DNA from: Algibacter sp. L3A6
Lineage (GTDB): Bacteria; Bacteroidota; Bacteroidia; Flavobacteriales; Flavobacteriaceae
NCBI RefSeq assembly: GCF_009796825.1
Contig: NZ_CP047030.1
Coordinates: 1,835,501 to 1,899,500 of the forward strand
DNA: 64,000 bases
Direction: 5' to 3'
Part shown: positions 33,983-41,677 of the stretch, piece after piece
Numbering within the stretch: the first letter of the stretch is position 1
How the letters are laid out: every line of letters starts with the position of its first letter
Translations under genes and position numbers: made by a program
Notes under the pieces: model-generated
Databases searched by the model: none
Told to the model about the DNA's origin: nothing
Seen by the model: only the letters and a program-made list of their open reading frames with translations

Positions 33983-34603
33983 ATGAGTAACTCAATTATA
34001 AATTCCGGATTAAAAAACAGTGTAACTTACCAAGCTTACAGAGATTTGGTTAAAAACCTGGTAGAAGAAAATGCAAGTACAGGCCCTGTGCAAAATGACG
34101 ATTTGGCTAACTATACAAGGCTTAATGATAAGCGTATGAAACGATGGGACAAAACTATTAAAATTACTGAAGACGATAGAAAAAAAATAGAAGCTTTTGA
34201 TAAAAAATCGACTTGGTTAGTTATTACAGAAAGCTGGTGTGGCGATGCTGCCCATGTTTTACCTGCTATTAATAAAATGGCAGAGTTGAATGATAATATT
34301 GATATGAAAGTGGTGCTTCGTGATGAAAATCTAGAACTTATCGATGCGTTTTTAACTAATGGTGGTCGTGCAATACCTAAAGTTATCATGATTGATGATG
34401 CTACAGGTGAAGTTTTAAACACCTTTGGACCAAGACCAAGTGAAGCAACTAATTTAGTGAATAGATTTAAAGCTGAAAATGGTGGCTTAACACCAGAGTT
34501 TAAAGAAGATTTACAACATTGGTATAATAAAGACAAAGGACAAAATATTATTAAGGATGTCGCTAAAATACTTACGGAAGTAAGCCCTGTTAATGTGGCT
34601 TAA
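33983..34603 (+). CDS. Thioredoxin-family protein
   Basis: A protein of about 206 residues. The first 70 residues are helical; then WLVITESWCGDAAHVLPAINKMAEL (about 75-100) gives a thioredoxin fold with WCGDA in place of the classic WCGPC. It keeps only one active-site Cys, so it is probably not a normal disulfide reductase. GRAIPKVIMIDDATGEVLNTFGPRP contains the cis-Pro. I chose ATG 33983 (MSNSIINSG), which gives a better start than the in-frame ATG at 33959. A TAATTTTG box lies at 33954-33961. Confidence 0.85.
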   Translation: MSNSIINSGLKNSVTYQAYRDLVKNLVEENASTGPVQNDDLANYTRLNDKRMKRWDKTIKITEDDRKKIEAFDKKSTWLVITESWCGDAAHVLPAINKMAELNDNIDMKVVLRDENLELIDAFLTNGGRAIPKVIMIDDATGEVLNTFGPRPSEATNLVNRFKAENGGLTPEFKEDLQHWYNKDKGQNIIKDVAKILTEVSPVNVA

Positions 34604-35316
34604 TGCTTCCCTACGAAATTAAAAGTAATACTTCCAATTTGAGATGCCTTGGAGCCATCGCTACTAAATCTCGATTTTTTAGCGTATTCCAAGGCATGTT
34701 TGATTAAACAATCGTTCGATGAGTTGGACGATCTGTTTAAATATGCATCGGTAACATTTCCGCTAGAATTTACTTTAATATTTACAACTACTTTACCATC
34801 AACTTCACATAGATAAACAGGAATAGGGATGTAGATTTTTTCGCGATTAGAAAGCGAAAAGCTTATGGTACTTTTTGAGTTATTAGCTTCGTCTTTTTGT
34901 TTTTTAAGTAAGTCGTTTACTTTATTGAAAGATGATAGCTGGTCTTTATCAAGTTTAGAGTCTATAGTCTCATATTTTTTAATGTATGATTCATCAGTAC
35001 TTTCCTCGTTGCTTTGGCTTTGCGGTACATAATCTTCGGGTGGTGCAACCGTTGTATAAGCTTGCGCAAAATGTTTGCTTTTTTGCGTTTCGTTAAAGGC
35101 CGAATTAGTCTCTGCTTTAGTTTTATTAAGCTTTTCGAGCGCTTCAAGTGTTTTAACGTCTTCTATAGTAAGTTCTTTTTCGGGTTCTAGTTCGTAGTAA
35201 CTTTCGGCAGCTAATTCATTCTGCAGTTTAAGGCCCATATTGAATATAGTAAGCACTACGGTTCCTGAAATTAGGAGCGTAATAAGTAGGGCTTTATGTT
35301 GATCTGTTAGGTTCAA
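34600..35316 (-). CDS. TonB-like energy-transducer protein
   Basis: A 238-residue protein. One membrane anchor is near residues 8-26 (ALLITLLISGTVVLTIFNMG), followed by an acidic, Pro/Gln-containing periplasmic stretch with coiled-coil character (about 40-150). A C-terminal part resembles a TonB-C domain (about 160-238: VVNIKVNSSGNVTDAYLNRSS, then AKKSRFSSD and GSITFNFVGKH). The usual Pro-rich spacer is weak. It is next to truB and uppP in the same direction. Its stop overlaps the convergent thioredoxin-like gene by 4 bases. Confidence 0.75.
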   Translation of the reverse strand: MNLTDQHKALLITLLISGTVVLTIFNMGLKLQNELAAESYYELEPEKELTIEDVKTLEALEKLNKTKAETNSAFNETQKSKHFAQAYTTVAPPEDYVPQSQSNEESTDESYIKKYETIDSKLDKDQLSSFNKVNDLLKKQKDEANNSKSTISFSLSNREKIYIPIPVYLCEVDGKVVVNIKVNSSGNVTDAYLNRSSNSSNDCLIKHALEYAKKSRFSSDGSKASQIGSITFNFVGKH

Positions 35317-35368
35317 ATCGATGGGTTTAATAGCAAATGTTTAATAAATATACGCAAAAGTATTGATA

Positions 35369-36061
35369 CTAGACTTTTAAGGATGCAATGAAGTCTTCGA
35401 TAGATTCTCCCTTTGCAACATTGAAGTCACCAATTTTGGTTCTGCGCAATGCCGATAAATGAGCGCCAGATTGCAATGCTTTTCCAAAGTCGTGAGCTAG
35501 AGAGCGTATATAAGTTCCTTTGCTGCAAACAATTCTGAAATCAATATTTAAATCATTAATTTTTGTGATTTCGAATTCAGAAACTTGCACTTTTCTCGAT
35601 TTAATTTCAACCGTTTCTCCTGCGCGAGCGTATTCATATAGACGTTTTCCGTCTTTTTTTAATGCTGAAAATATAGGCGGGAATTGTTCAATATCACCTG
35701 TAAATTGCGCAGTAGTACTGTGTATTAAATCTTCGGTAATATGTGCGGTTTCAAAGGTTTCATTTATCTCGGTTTCCAAATCGTAAGATGGCGTAGTGCC
35801 ACCTAAAACAAATGTACCTGTATATTCTTTTATTTGACCTTGAAAGGTGTCAATTTGTTTGGTCATCTTTCCGGTACAAATCACCAATAAACCTGTGGCT
35901 AAAGGATCTAAAGTTCCGGCATGACCAACTTTTATTTTTTTTATGTTGAAAGCTTGGCGTATTTCCCAACGTAGTTTATTCACCACCTGAAAAGAAGTCC
36001 AGTTTAGAGGTTTATCAATTAATAGTACTTCTCCAGCTTGGTAATCGTCAACAGTTTTCAT
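35369..36061 (-). CDS. truB: tRNA pseudouridine(55) synthase
   Basis: A 230-residue enzyme making the universal pseudouridine 55 in the T-arm of tRNAs. GEVLLIDKPLNWTSFQVVNKLR lies near the start. The catalytic-Asp block is IKVGHAGTLDPLATGLLVICTGK (Asp near residue 52), followed by YTGTFVLGGTTPSYDLETE, PPIFSALKKDGKRLYEYAR and CSKGTYIRSLAHDFGKAL. It lacks a long PUA domain, as is common in this group. Its start is 1 base from the uppP stop, so they form an operon. Confidence 0.95.
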   Translation of the reverse strand: MKTVDDYQAGEVLLIDKPLNWTSFQVVNKLRWEIRQAFNIKKIKVGHAGTLDPLATGLLVICTGKMTKQIDTFQGQIKEYTGTFVLGGTTPSYDLETEINETFETAHITEDLIHSTTAQFTGDIEQFPPIFSALKKDGKRLYEYARAGETVEIKSRKVQVSEFEITKINDLNIDFRIVCSKGTYIRSLAHDFGKALQSGAHLSALRRTKIGDFNVAKGESIEDFIASLKV

Positions 36062-36062
36062 C

Positions 36063-36857
36063 TTAATTTAATAAAGCGTAAATAATAGCAATAACTCCTA
36101 CCGCTAAGCAATAGATAGCAAAATATGATAATTTACTTTTCTTCACTAAAGAAATCATCCAAGTACAAGCAAATAAACCAGCAACAAATGCTGCTACAAA
36201 ACCAATGGAAAGCGCAGTAAAGTTTCCGCTATCATAAGTTAAATCACCACTTAAAAGGTCTTTTGCTATTTTTCCAAAAATTAAAGGCACAACCATTAAA
36301 AATGAAAAACGCGCTGCTTTTGTTTTATCGTTTCCTAATAAAACCGATGTGGAAATTGTTGCTCCAGAACGCGAAATACCTGGTAACATTGCAATAGCTT
36401 GAGATATACCAATAATAAATGCGTTTTTAAAAGTCACGTTTTTGTCGGTGTCTTTAGCTTTATCGGCTAAGTATAATAAAATAGCGGTTACAATAAGCAT
36501 GCAACCTACGAGTAAAATATTACCTCCAAAAAGAGATTCTAGTTGTTCTTCAAAAAATAAACCAACAATAACTGCTGGAATCATGGAAATTGCAATTTTA
36601 GAAATAAACTGTAAATCTTCGTTCCATTCAAATTTTAGAGCGCTTTTTATCAAGCTTAAAATATCTTTTCTAAAAATAACTATCGTACTTAATGCTGTTG
36701 CAAAGTGAAGTACTACAGTAAAAAGTAAACTTTCTTCCGGAACAGAATTATCGCCCAAAATGGCTTTTCCTAGTTCTAAATGTCCACTTGACGAAACGGG
36801 TAAAAATTCGGTAAGTCCCTGAATAATACCGAGTATAATTGCATCTATTATTTCCAT
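36063..36857 (-). CDS. uppP: Undecaprenyl-diphosphate phosphatase
   Basis: A 264-residue membrane enzyme that recycles the lipid carrier for peptidoglycan and other envelope polymers. The two signature motifs are GIIQGLTEFLPVSSSGHLELGK (residues about 11-32) and MLPGISRSGATISTSVLLG near 157-175. About eight hydrophobic segments follow the usual pattern. The message may be leaderless, because a TATTTTTGC box ends 4 bases before the ATG. Co-transcribed with truB. Confidence 0.95.
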   Translation of the reverse strand: MEIIDAIILGIIQGLTEFLPVSSSGHLELGKAILGDNSVPEESLLFTVVLHFATALSTIVIFRKDILSLIKSALKFEWNEDLQFISKIAISMIPAVIVGLFFEEQLESLFGGNILLVGCMLIVTAILLYLADKAKDTDKNVTFKNAFIIGISQAIAMLPGISRSGATISTSVLLGNDKTKAARFSFLMVVPLIFGKIAKDLLSGDLTYDSGNFTALSIGFVAAFVAGLFACTWMISLVKKSKLSYFAIYCLAVGVIAIIYALLN

Positions 36858-36861
36858 GGCG

Positions 36862-36869
36862 CAAAAATA
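36862..36869 (-). promoter_or_regulatory. Promoter -7 box TATTTTTG for uppP-truB
   Basis: Minus-strand TATTTTTGC ends 4 bases before the uppP ATG, the same arrangement as at glyS. It predicts initiation at or next to the start codon. Confidence 0.45.
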
Positions 36870-36991
36870 TTAAAATTGAGGTACTAAAGGGAGAATCTTT
36901 TATAAATTTTAAACTTTAAAAGTGGAAATGCTAGGTTAGGTCATTATTTCGTATCTTTTCTACTCCTATCTTTTTAGTAAAAGTAAAGGTT

Positions 36992-38113
36992 ATGAAAATT
37001 GTACTCGCACCCGATAAATTTAAAAATTCTTTAACCGGTATGCAGTTTTGTCAAGCTGTTGAGGCTGGTATTCATGCTGTAAATCCAGACATTGGTATTT
37101 TAAAGTTACCACTTGCCGACGGAGGAGATGGTACTATTGAGGTGGTTAATTTTTATTTAAATGGACAGGTTGTTGAGGTCGATGTTAGTAATCCGTTTTT
37201 TGAACCTATAAAAGCGAATTATCTCTATGCTGAAGCGTCTAAAACAGCTTTTATTGAAATGGCTGAAGCTTCGGGTTTAAAACTTTTAAAACGTAAGGAT
37301 TTCGATTGTAAAAATGCCACCACACTCGGTACAGGAGATATGATTTTGGATGCTTTAAATAAAGGCGCTAGAACTATTATTTTAGGTATTGGAGGTAGTG
37401 CAACCAACGATTGTGGTATTGGTATGGCAACAGCTTTAGACTATCGTTTTTTAGATGAAAAAGGAAAGGAAGTTGTGCCTACGGGATTTAATTTATTAAA
37501 TATTACGTCTATTGATGCCACTAATGTACATCCTAATATTAGCGAAGTTAATTTTAAAATAGCCTGCGATGTTACCAATCCGTTGTACGGAGAAGATGGT
37601 GCGGCTTATATTTATGCAACTCAAAAAGGAGCAAAGGCACGCGATGTTATTTTATTGGACGATGGCTTAAAATCTTTTGCTAAAATATTACAATCTATTT
37701 TTGGTGTCGATGCGCAAAGTATTCAAGGTGCAGGTGCTGCCGGCGGCATGGGGATTGCTTCAAAAGTGTTTTTAAATGGTACGTTAGAGCGTGGTATTGA
37801 GCTTATAAAAGACTTAGCTCAGTTTGATAAGCAATTGCATGGTGCCGATTGGATTATTACAGGGGAAGGCAAGCTAGATACGCAAACCATGTCTGGAAAA
37901 ACAATACAAGGCGTGCTATCTTCCGCGAAAGCGAAACAAATAAAAGTCGCTGCCTTTTGTGGATCTATAGATTTAGAAAATGATAACGCTAAAGATTTCG
38001 GGATAGAATATACCGATGCCGTTATTAAGTATTCGAAAAGTTTAAATGATGCTATGAAAAATAGCTATGGCTATGTAGAAAAAATGGCAACTACGTTTGC
38101 TAGACAATTATAA
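36992..38113 (+). CDS. Glycerate kinase
   Basis: A 373-residue kinase of the GarK/GlxK type that phosphorylates D-glycerate to 2- or 3-phosphoglycerate. It begins KIVLAPDKFKNSLTG and shows LPLADGGDGTIEVV near residue 40. Then come IILGIGGSATNDCGIGMATAL near 128-148, GAGAAGGMGIA near 250, and the C-terminal WIITGEGKLDTQTMSGKT near 288. Full length. The gene stands alone, with repeat-like non-coding sequence after it at about 38148. Confidence 0.94.
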   Translation: MKIVLAPDKFKNSLTGMQFCQAVEAGIHAVNPDIGILKLPLADGGDGTIEVVNFYLNGQVVEVDVSNPFFEPIKANYLYAEASKTAFIEMAEASGLKLLKRKDFDCKNATTLGTGDMILDALNKGARTIILGIGGSATNDCGIGMATALDYRFLDEKGKEVVPTGFNLLNITSIDATNVHPNISEVNFKIACDVTNPLYGEDGAAYIYATQKGAKARDVILLDDGLKSFAKILQSIFGVDAQSIQGAGAAGGMGIASKVFLNGTLERGIELIKDLAQFDKQLHGADWIITGEGKLDTQTMSGKTIQGVLSSAKAKQIKVAAFCGSIDLENDNAKDFGIEYTDAVIKYSKSLNDAMKNSYGYVEKMATTFARQL

Positions 38114-38190
38114 AAGTGCGTTTGTTTTCTATGGGCTACTCATTTCTACCTAAGGAGAAATCGAACAAGAGTAAGTTAATCTAACTCGTC

Positions 38191-38445
38191 TTACTTTTTA
38201 TTCGGATTTAATAAAATGGCATAAACTTGAAAGCCAAACCCAATAAGAATAAGCATTGGTGCCAAACGGATACGTCTCCAGCTAAAAATTTCTGGATTAA
38301 AAACTGCAGGATCGTCGCTACCACCACCAGACATTAAAATAAAACCAAGAGCAATAATTGCTAAACCAATAAACATGAATTTATAGTTTTTCTTGCCAAA
38401 TACAAAGGTGGCTTTTGCTACTTCTTTTTGTTTTTTATCTTCCAT
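38191..38445 (-). CDS. DUF3098 small membrane protein
   Basis: An 84-residue protein with two membrane segments (FMFIGLAIIALGFILMSGG near residues 23-41 and LAPMLILIGFGFQVYAILL near 61-79). It matches DUF3098, commonly found between ftsX and uppP in Bacteroidota. Function unknown; the neighbourhood suggests cell-envelope work. Same direction as ftsX upstream. Confidence 0.88.
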   Translation of the reverse strand: MEDKKQKEVAKATFVFGKKNYKFMFIGLAIIALGFILMSGGGSDDPAVFNPEIFSWRRIRLAPMLILIGFGFQVYAILLNPNKK

Positions 38446-38518
38446 AGTGTTTGTAAGTCATGCAAATTAACAGAATTAATTCAGAATTTCTGTTAATGTT
38501 GTTTTAAATTTCTTTCGC

Positions 38519-39397
38519 CTAATAATACAGCTCGTCTGTTTTTAAATTTAAGAAACGTTGTGTTGCAAAATGTGTGCTTATCCAAGTTATTAAAATACCT
38601 AGCGCGAAAATAACGCCAAATAAAACAGCTATTAAAATCGGGTTGCTTAGTAGTTCTAATTCGGCAAAAGTTTTGTTTAAATAATACAATACAACGGCCA
38701 TACCTATTAAGGCTAATATAGCGCCAATAATACCTAAACGTACGCTTTTCCAAACAAACGGACGGCGAATAAAGCGTTTTGTAGCGCCTACCATTTGCAT
38801 GGTTTTTATTGTAAATCGTTTAGAATATACTGCCAAACGAATAGAACTATTTATCAATAATACCGCAATTAAAGTAAAAATACCACTGATAACTAAAACC
38901 CAAAAACTAATTTTTTTAACGTTGTCGTTCATGAGGTTTACTAGGTCGTTATCATAAGTTACTTCTTCTACAAAGTTTTTATGTAACGCTTCCGCAGAAA
39001 TTTTTTCAAGGTGTTCCGAGGTTACAAAGTCTGCTTTTAAGTGTACATCAATCGAGTTCTGTAAAGGGTTATAGCCCACAAAATCCATAAAATCTTCACC
39101 GTTTTCTGCTTTCATAAATTCAGCAGCTTGTTCTTTAGAAACGTATTCGGTAGATTTTACATAATCGGCCATAGCCAAACTTTTTTCAAGTTGTTTGGTT
39201 TCAACCTCTTTAGCCGAATCTTTCAAGTAAATAGTAAGTACTACTTGTTCTTTAAAATGATCAGATACTTTTTTAGCATTTAAAACCAACATACCCAACA
39301 GGCCTAGTAAAAATAAAACTAAGGCAATACTTAAAACCACCGAAAAGTACGATGATATTAGTCTGCGTTTTTGATGTTTTTCAAAAGATGAACTCAT
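38519..39397 (-). CDS. ftsX: Cell division protein FtsX
   Basis: A 292-residue permease-like subunit of the FtsEX complex, which couples division to activation of peptidoglycan hydrolases. Four membrane segments have the classic layout: one at about 15-40, a periplasmic domain (about 45-165, with VVLTIYLKD and YNPLQNSIDVHLK), then three C-terminal helices (about 170-195, 220-245 and 255-280). MQMVGATKRFIRRPFVWKS is the typical FtsX loop. ftsE is not in the window. Confidence 0.92.
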   Translation of the reverse strand: MSSSFEKHQKRRLISSYFSVVLSIALVLFLLGLLGMLVLNAKKVSDHFKEQVVLTIYLKDSAKEVETKQLEKSLAMADYVKSTEYVSKEQAAEFMKAENGEDFMDFVGYNPLQNSIDVHLKADFVTSEHLEKISAEALHKNFVEEVTYDNDLVNLMNDNVKKISFWVLVISGIFTLIAVLLINSSIRLAVYSKRFTIKTMQMVGATKRFIRRPFVWKSVRLGIIGAILALIGMAVVLYYLNKTFAELELLSNPILIAVLFGVIFALGILITWISTHFATQRFLNLKTDELYY

Positions 39398-39536
39398 AAA
39401 GGGTGTCGATTAATGCTGTAAAAATAATAAAGAATAAGCAATCTTCATTTATATAAACAGAAACATATTGAAATTGTTATTTTTCAACCTAAAAATATTT
39501 CAAAGATTACTAAAACAACTTGGTCCAATTTTACTA

Positions 39537-40451
39537 TTATGCTAGATTTTTAGGCGGTTTGCTAATAATGTAAACGCCAACAACAACCATAAAGCAACTT
39601 AGTATTTTAACCAGGTTAATATCTTGTGCGTATTCTTCTTTCATTAATACAAAAGCATAAATACTTACCATAGCAAAACTAATTACGGGTTGTAAATAAA
39701 TATAGCTACTCGTTACCGATGGCATAACGTGGTTTAGCGCATACAAATTAAGTAAATAGGTAGTGAACGTGGTAAACAATACCACAAAACCAATAACTAA
39801 ATACGTATTGGTTGTAAAACCCGCAAAATCAGTTTCCATTATAGGTTGAATAGAAAACGGTGTAACAAAAAGTAAACCAAACAAAAACATCCAACAAATA
39901 ACGGTTAGGGCATTATATTTTCGCATTAGGGTTTTTGCAACAACTAAGTAAAGACCATAGGAGGCAGCATTACAAAACACCAAAAAATTACCGAGTAGTG
40001 AGCTTGTGCCTTCAGATTTATTACCATAAGCAATAAGAAAAATGGCGGCAATACCGGCAATTACGGTGCCTATAAATTTGTTCTTCGTCATGCGTTCCTT
40101 CAGAATGAAAAAACTAAAAATAAAAACTAAAACAGGCGTAACTGTCATAATAATAGAGGCATCTACCGGCGAGGTTTTATTAATGCCATGAAAGAAAAAC
40201 AGCATATTGGCCGCTGCACCAAGTAAACCACAAAGTGCCAAGCGTAAAAAATCTTTACGTTCTACTTTCTCTTTTACAAACATAAATTTAAGTGCCCAAA
40301 ATAGCACAACACAGCAAGCCAAACGGATAAATACAAAAGCCGTTGGGCTAATTTTATGAGGCATAATGCCTTTGGCAATAATATAATTGAGGCCGTAAAT
40401 AACATTTGCGCCAAAAAGTGCAAAATGGGCCTTGTAGATGTTCGCGTTCAA
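39537..40451 (-). CDS. EamA/DMT-family transporter
   Basis: A 304-residue inner-membrane protein with ten hydrophobic helices arranged as two EamA repeats. Repeat 1 begins ALFGANVIYGLNYIIAKGIMP and repeat 2 GNFLVFCNAASYGLYLVVAKTLM near residue 145. Typical segments are PVDASIIMTVTPVLVFIFSFFILKE near 95-120 and SSYIYLQPVISFAMVSIYAFVLM near 245. Probably exports metabolites; the substrate is unknown. A TACTTTTGC box (40472-40479, minus strand) lies 20 bases upstream. It is divergent from leuS. Confidence 0.9.
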   Translation of the reverse strand: MNANIYKAHFALFGANVIYGLNYIIAKGIMPHKISPTAFVFIRLACCVVLFWALKFMFVKEKVERKDFLRLALCGLLGAAANMLFFFHGINKTSPVDASIIMTVTPVLVFIFSFFILKERMTKNKFIGTVIAGIAAIFLIAYGNKSEGTSSLLGNFLVFCNAASYGLYLVVAKTLMRKYNALTVICWMFLFGLLFVTPFSIQPIMETDFAGFTTNTYLVIGFVVLFTTFTTYLLNLYALNHVMPSVTSSYIYLQPVISFAMVSIYAFVLMKEEYAQDINLVKILSCFMVVVGVYIISKPPKNLA

Positions 40452-40560
40452 GGAGTCTTGTTTTAAGCGTGCAAAAGTAAAAGTATCTCGTTAAAACAGC
40501 ATGTTTTTTAACGGTTTTAACTTATGAAAATAAAAGATTTTTAAGTTGATTTATAAAACG

Positions 40561-40568
40561 TAAATTTG
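40561..40568 (+). promoter_or_regulatory. Promoter -7 box TAAATTTG for leuS
   Basis: TAAATTTGC matches TAnnTTTG with trailing C, 57 bases before the leuS ATG. No good -33 TTG. Confidence 0.4.
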
Positions 40569-40625
40569 CGCCGAATATGGCCGTTTTAAAAACGACCTTA
40601 TAGTAATACGAAAACAAGATATAGG

Positions 40626-41627
40626 ATGATATACGATTTCAATAAAATCGAAGAAAAGTGGCAGAAATATTGGGCAACAAACCAAACTTTTAAAGCCGAA
40701 AACCAAAGCGAAAAACCAAAATATTATGTGTTAGATATGTTTCCTTACCCAAGTGGAGCAGGCTTACACGTTGGGCATCCGTTAGGTTATATCGCATCCG
40801 ATATTTATGCGCGTTACAAACGTCACCAAGGTTTTAATGTATTGCATCCGCAAGGGTACGATAGTTTTGGTTTACCTGCCGAGCAATACGCGATCCAAAC
40901 GGGGCAACATCCTGCAGTTACTACGGCTGATAATATTAAAACATACCGTCGCCAATTGGATCAAATTGGATTTTCTTTCGATTGGTCTCGTGAGGTACGT
41001 ACTTCAGATCCGCAATATTACAAGTGGACCCAATGGATTTTTATTCAATTATTCAACTCTTGGTACAATAACGATACTAATAAAGCTGAAGATATTTCTA
41101 CTTTAGAAAATATTTTTGCCTCAGAAGGTAATGCGAATGTAAATGCTGTTTGCGATGATAACATTGCGCCTTTTACAGCAGAAGCTTGGCAAGGATTTTC
41201 TTCGGAAGATAAGCAAAAAGTATTACTTCAATATAGATTAACATATTTAGCCGAAACGGAAGTAAACTGGTGCCCAGCATTAGGAACCGTTTTAGCAAAC
41301 GATGAAATAGTAAACGGAGTGTCCGAACGTGGTGGTCACCCGGTTTTGCGTAAAAAAATGACCCAATGGAGTATGCGGATTTCTGCTTATGCAGAGCGTT
41401 TACTTCAAGGTTTAAATACTATTGATTGGACAGATTCTTTAAAGGAAAGTCAGCGTAACTGGATTGGGAAATCGGTTGGAGCTTCTGTTACCTTTAATGT
41501 GAAGGATAGCGATGCTGTTATCGATGTGTTTACAACAAGACCAGATACTATTTTTGGTGTAAGCTTCATGACGCTAGCTCCAGAACACGAACTAGTAGCA
41601 CAATTAACAACACCAGCAAAAAGCTGA
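40626..41627 (+). CDS. leuS: Leucine--tRNA ligase, N-terminal part (frame broken)
   Basis: The first 333 residues of LeuRS. PYPSGAGLHVGHPLGYIASDIYARYKRHQGFNV contains the HIGH motif (HVGH near residue 47). WTQWIFIQLFNSWYN and LAETEVNWCPALGTVLANDEI follow, and the start of the editing domain (VFTTRPDTIFGVSFMTLAPEHELV) is complete. The frame stops at TGA 41625-41627 after TTPAKS. A +1 shift there continues the family sequence (QKAEVEAYI), then a second shift near 41645 enters the downstream frame. See the entry starting at 41678 for the rest. Confidence 0.92.
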   Translation: MIYDFNKIEEKWQKYWATNQTFKAENQSEKPKYYVLDMFPYPSGAGLHVGHPLGYIASDIYARYKRHQGFNVLHPQGYDSFGLPAEQYAIQTGQHPAVTTADNIKTYRRQLDQIGFSFDWSREVRTSDPQYYKWTQWIFIQLFNSWYNNDTNKAEDISTLENIFASEGNANVNAVCDDNIAPFTAEAWQGFSSEDKQKVLLQYRLTYLAETEVNWCPALGTVLANDEIVNGVSERGGHPVLRKKMTQWSMRISAYAERLLQGLNTIDWTDSLKESQRNWIGKSVGASVTFNVKDSDAVIDVFTTRPDTIFGVSFMTLAPEHELVAQLTTPAKS

Positions 41628-41677
41628 GGTAGAGGCTTATATTTTTAGCAACTGCTAAACGTAGCGAACGCGATAGA

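Noticed and set aside
37921..37935. TTCCGCGAAAGCGA motif inside the glycerate kinase gene, similar to 20551-20563
   Set aside because: Only two near-copies in the window; too few to call a repeat family from this sequence alone.
38493..38753. 86-codon minus-strand frame
   Set aside because: Out-of-frame reading of ftsX, which has full membrane topology in its own frame.
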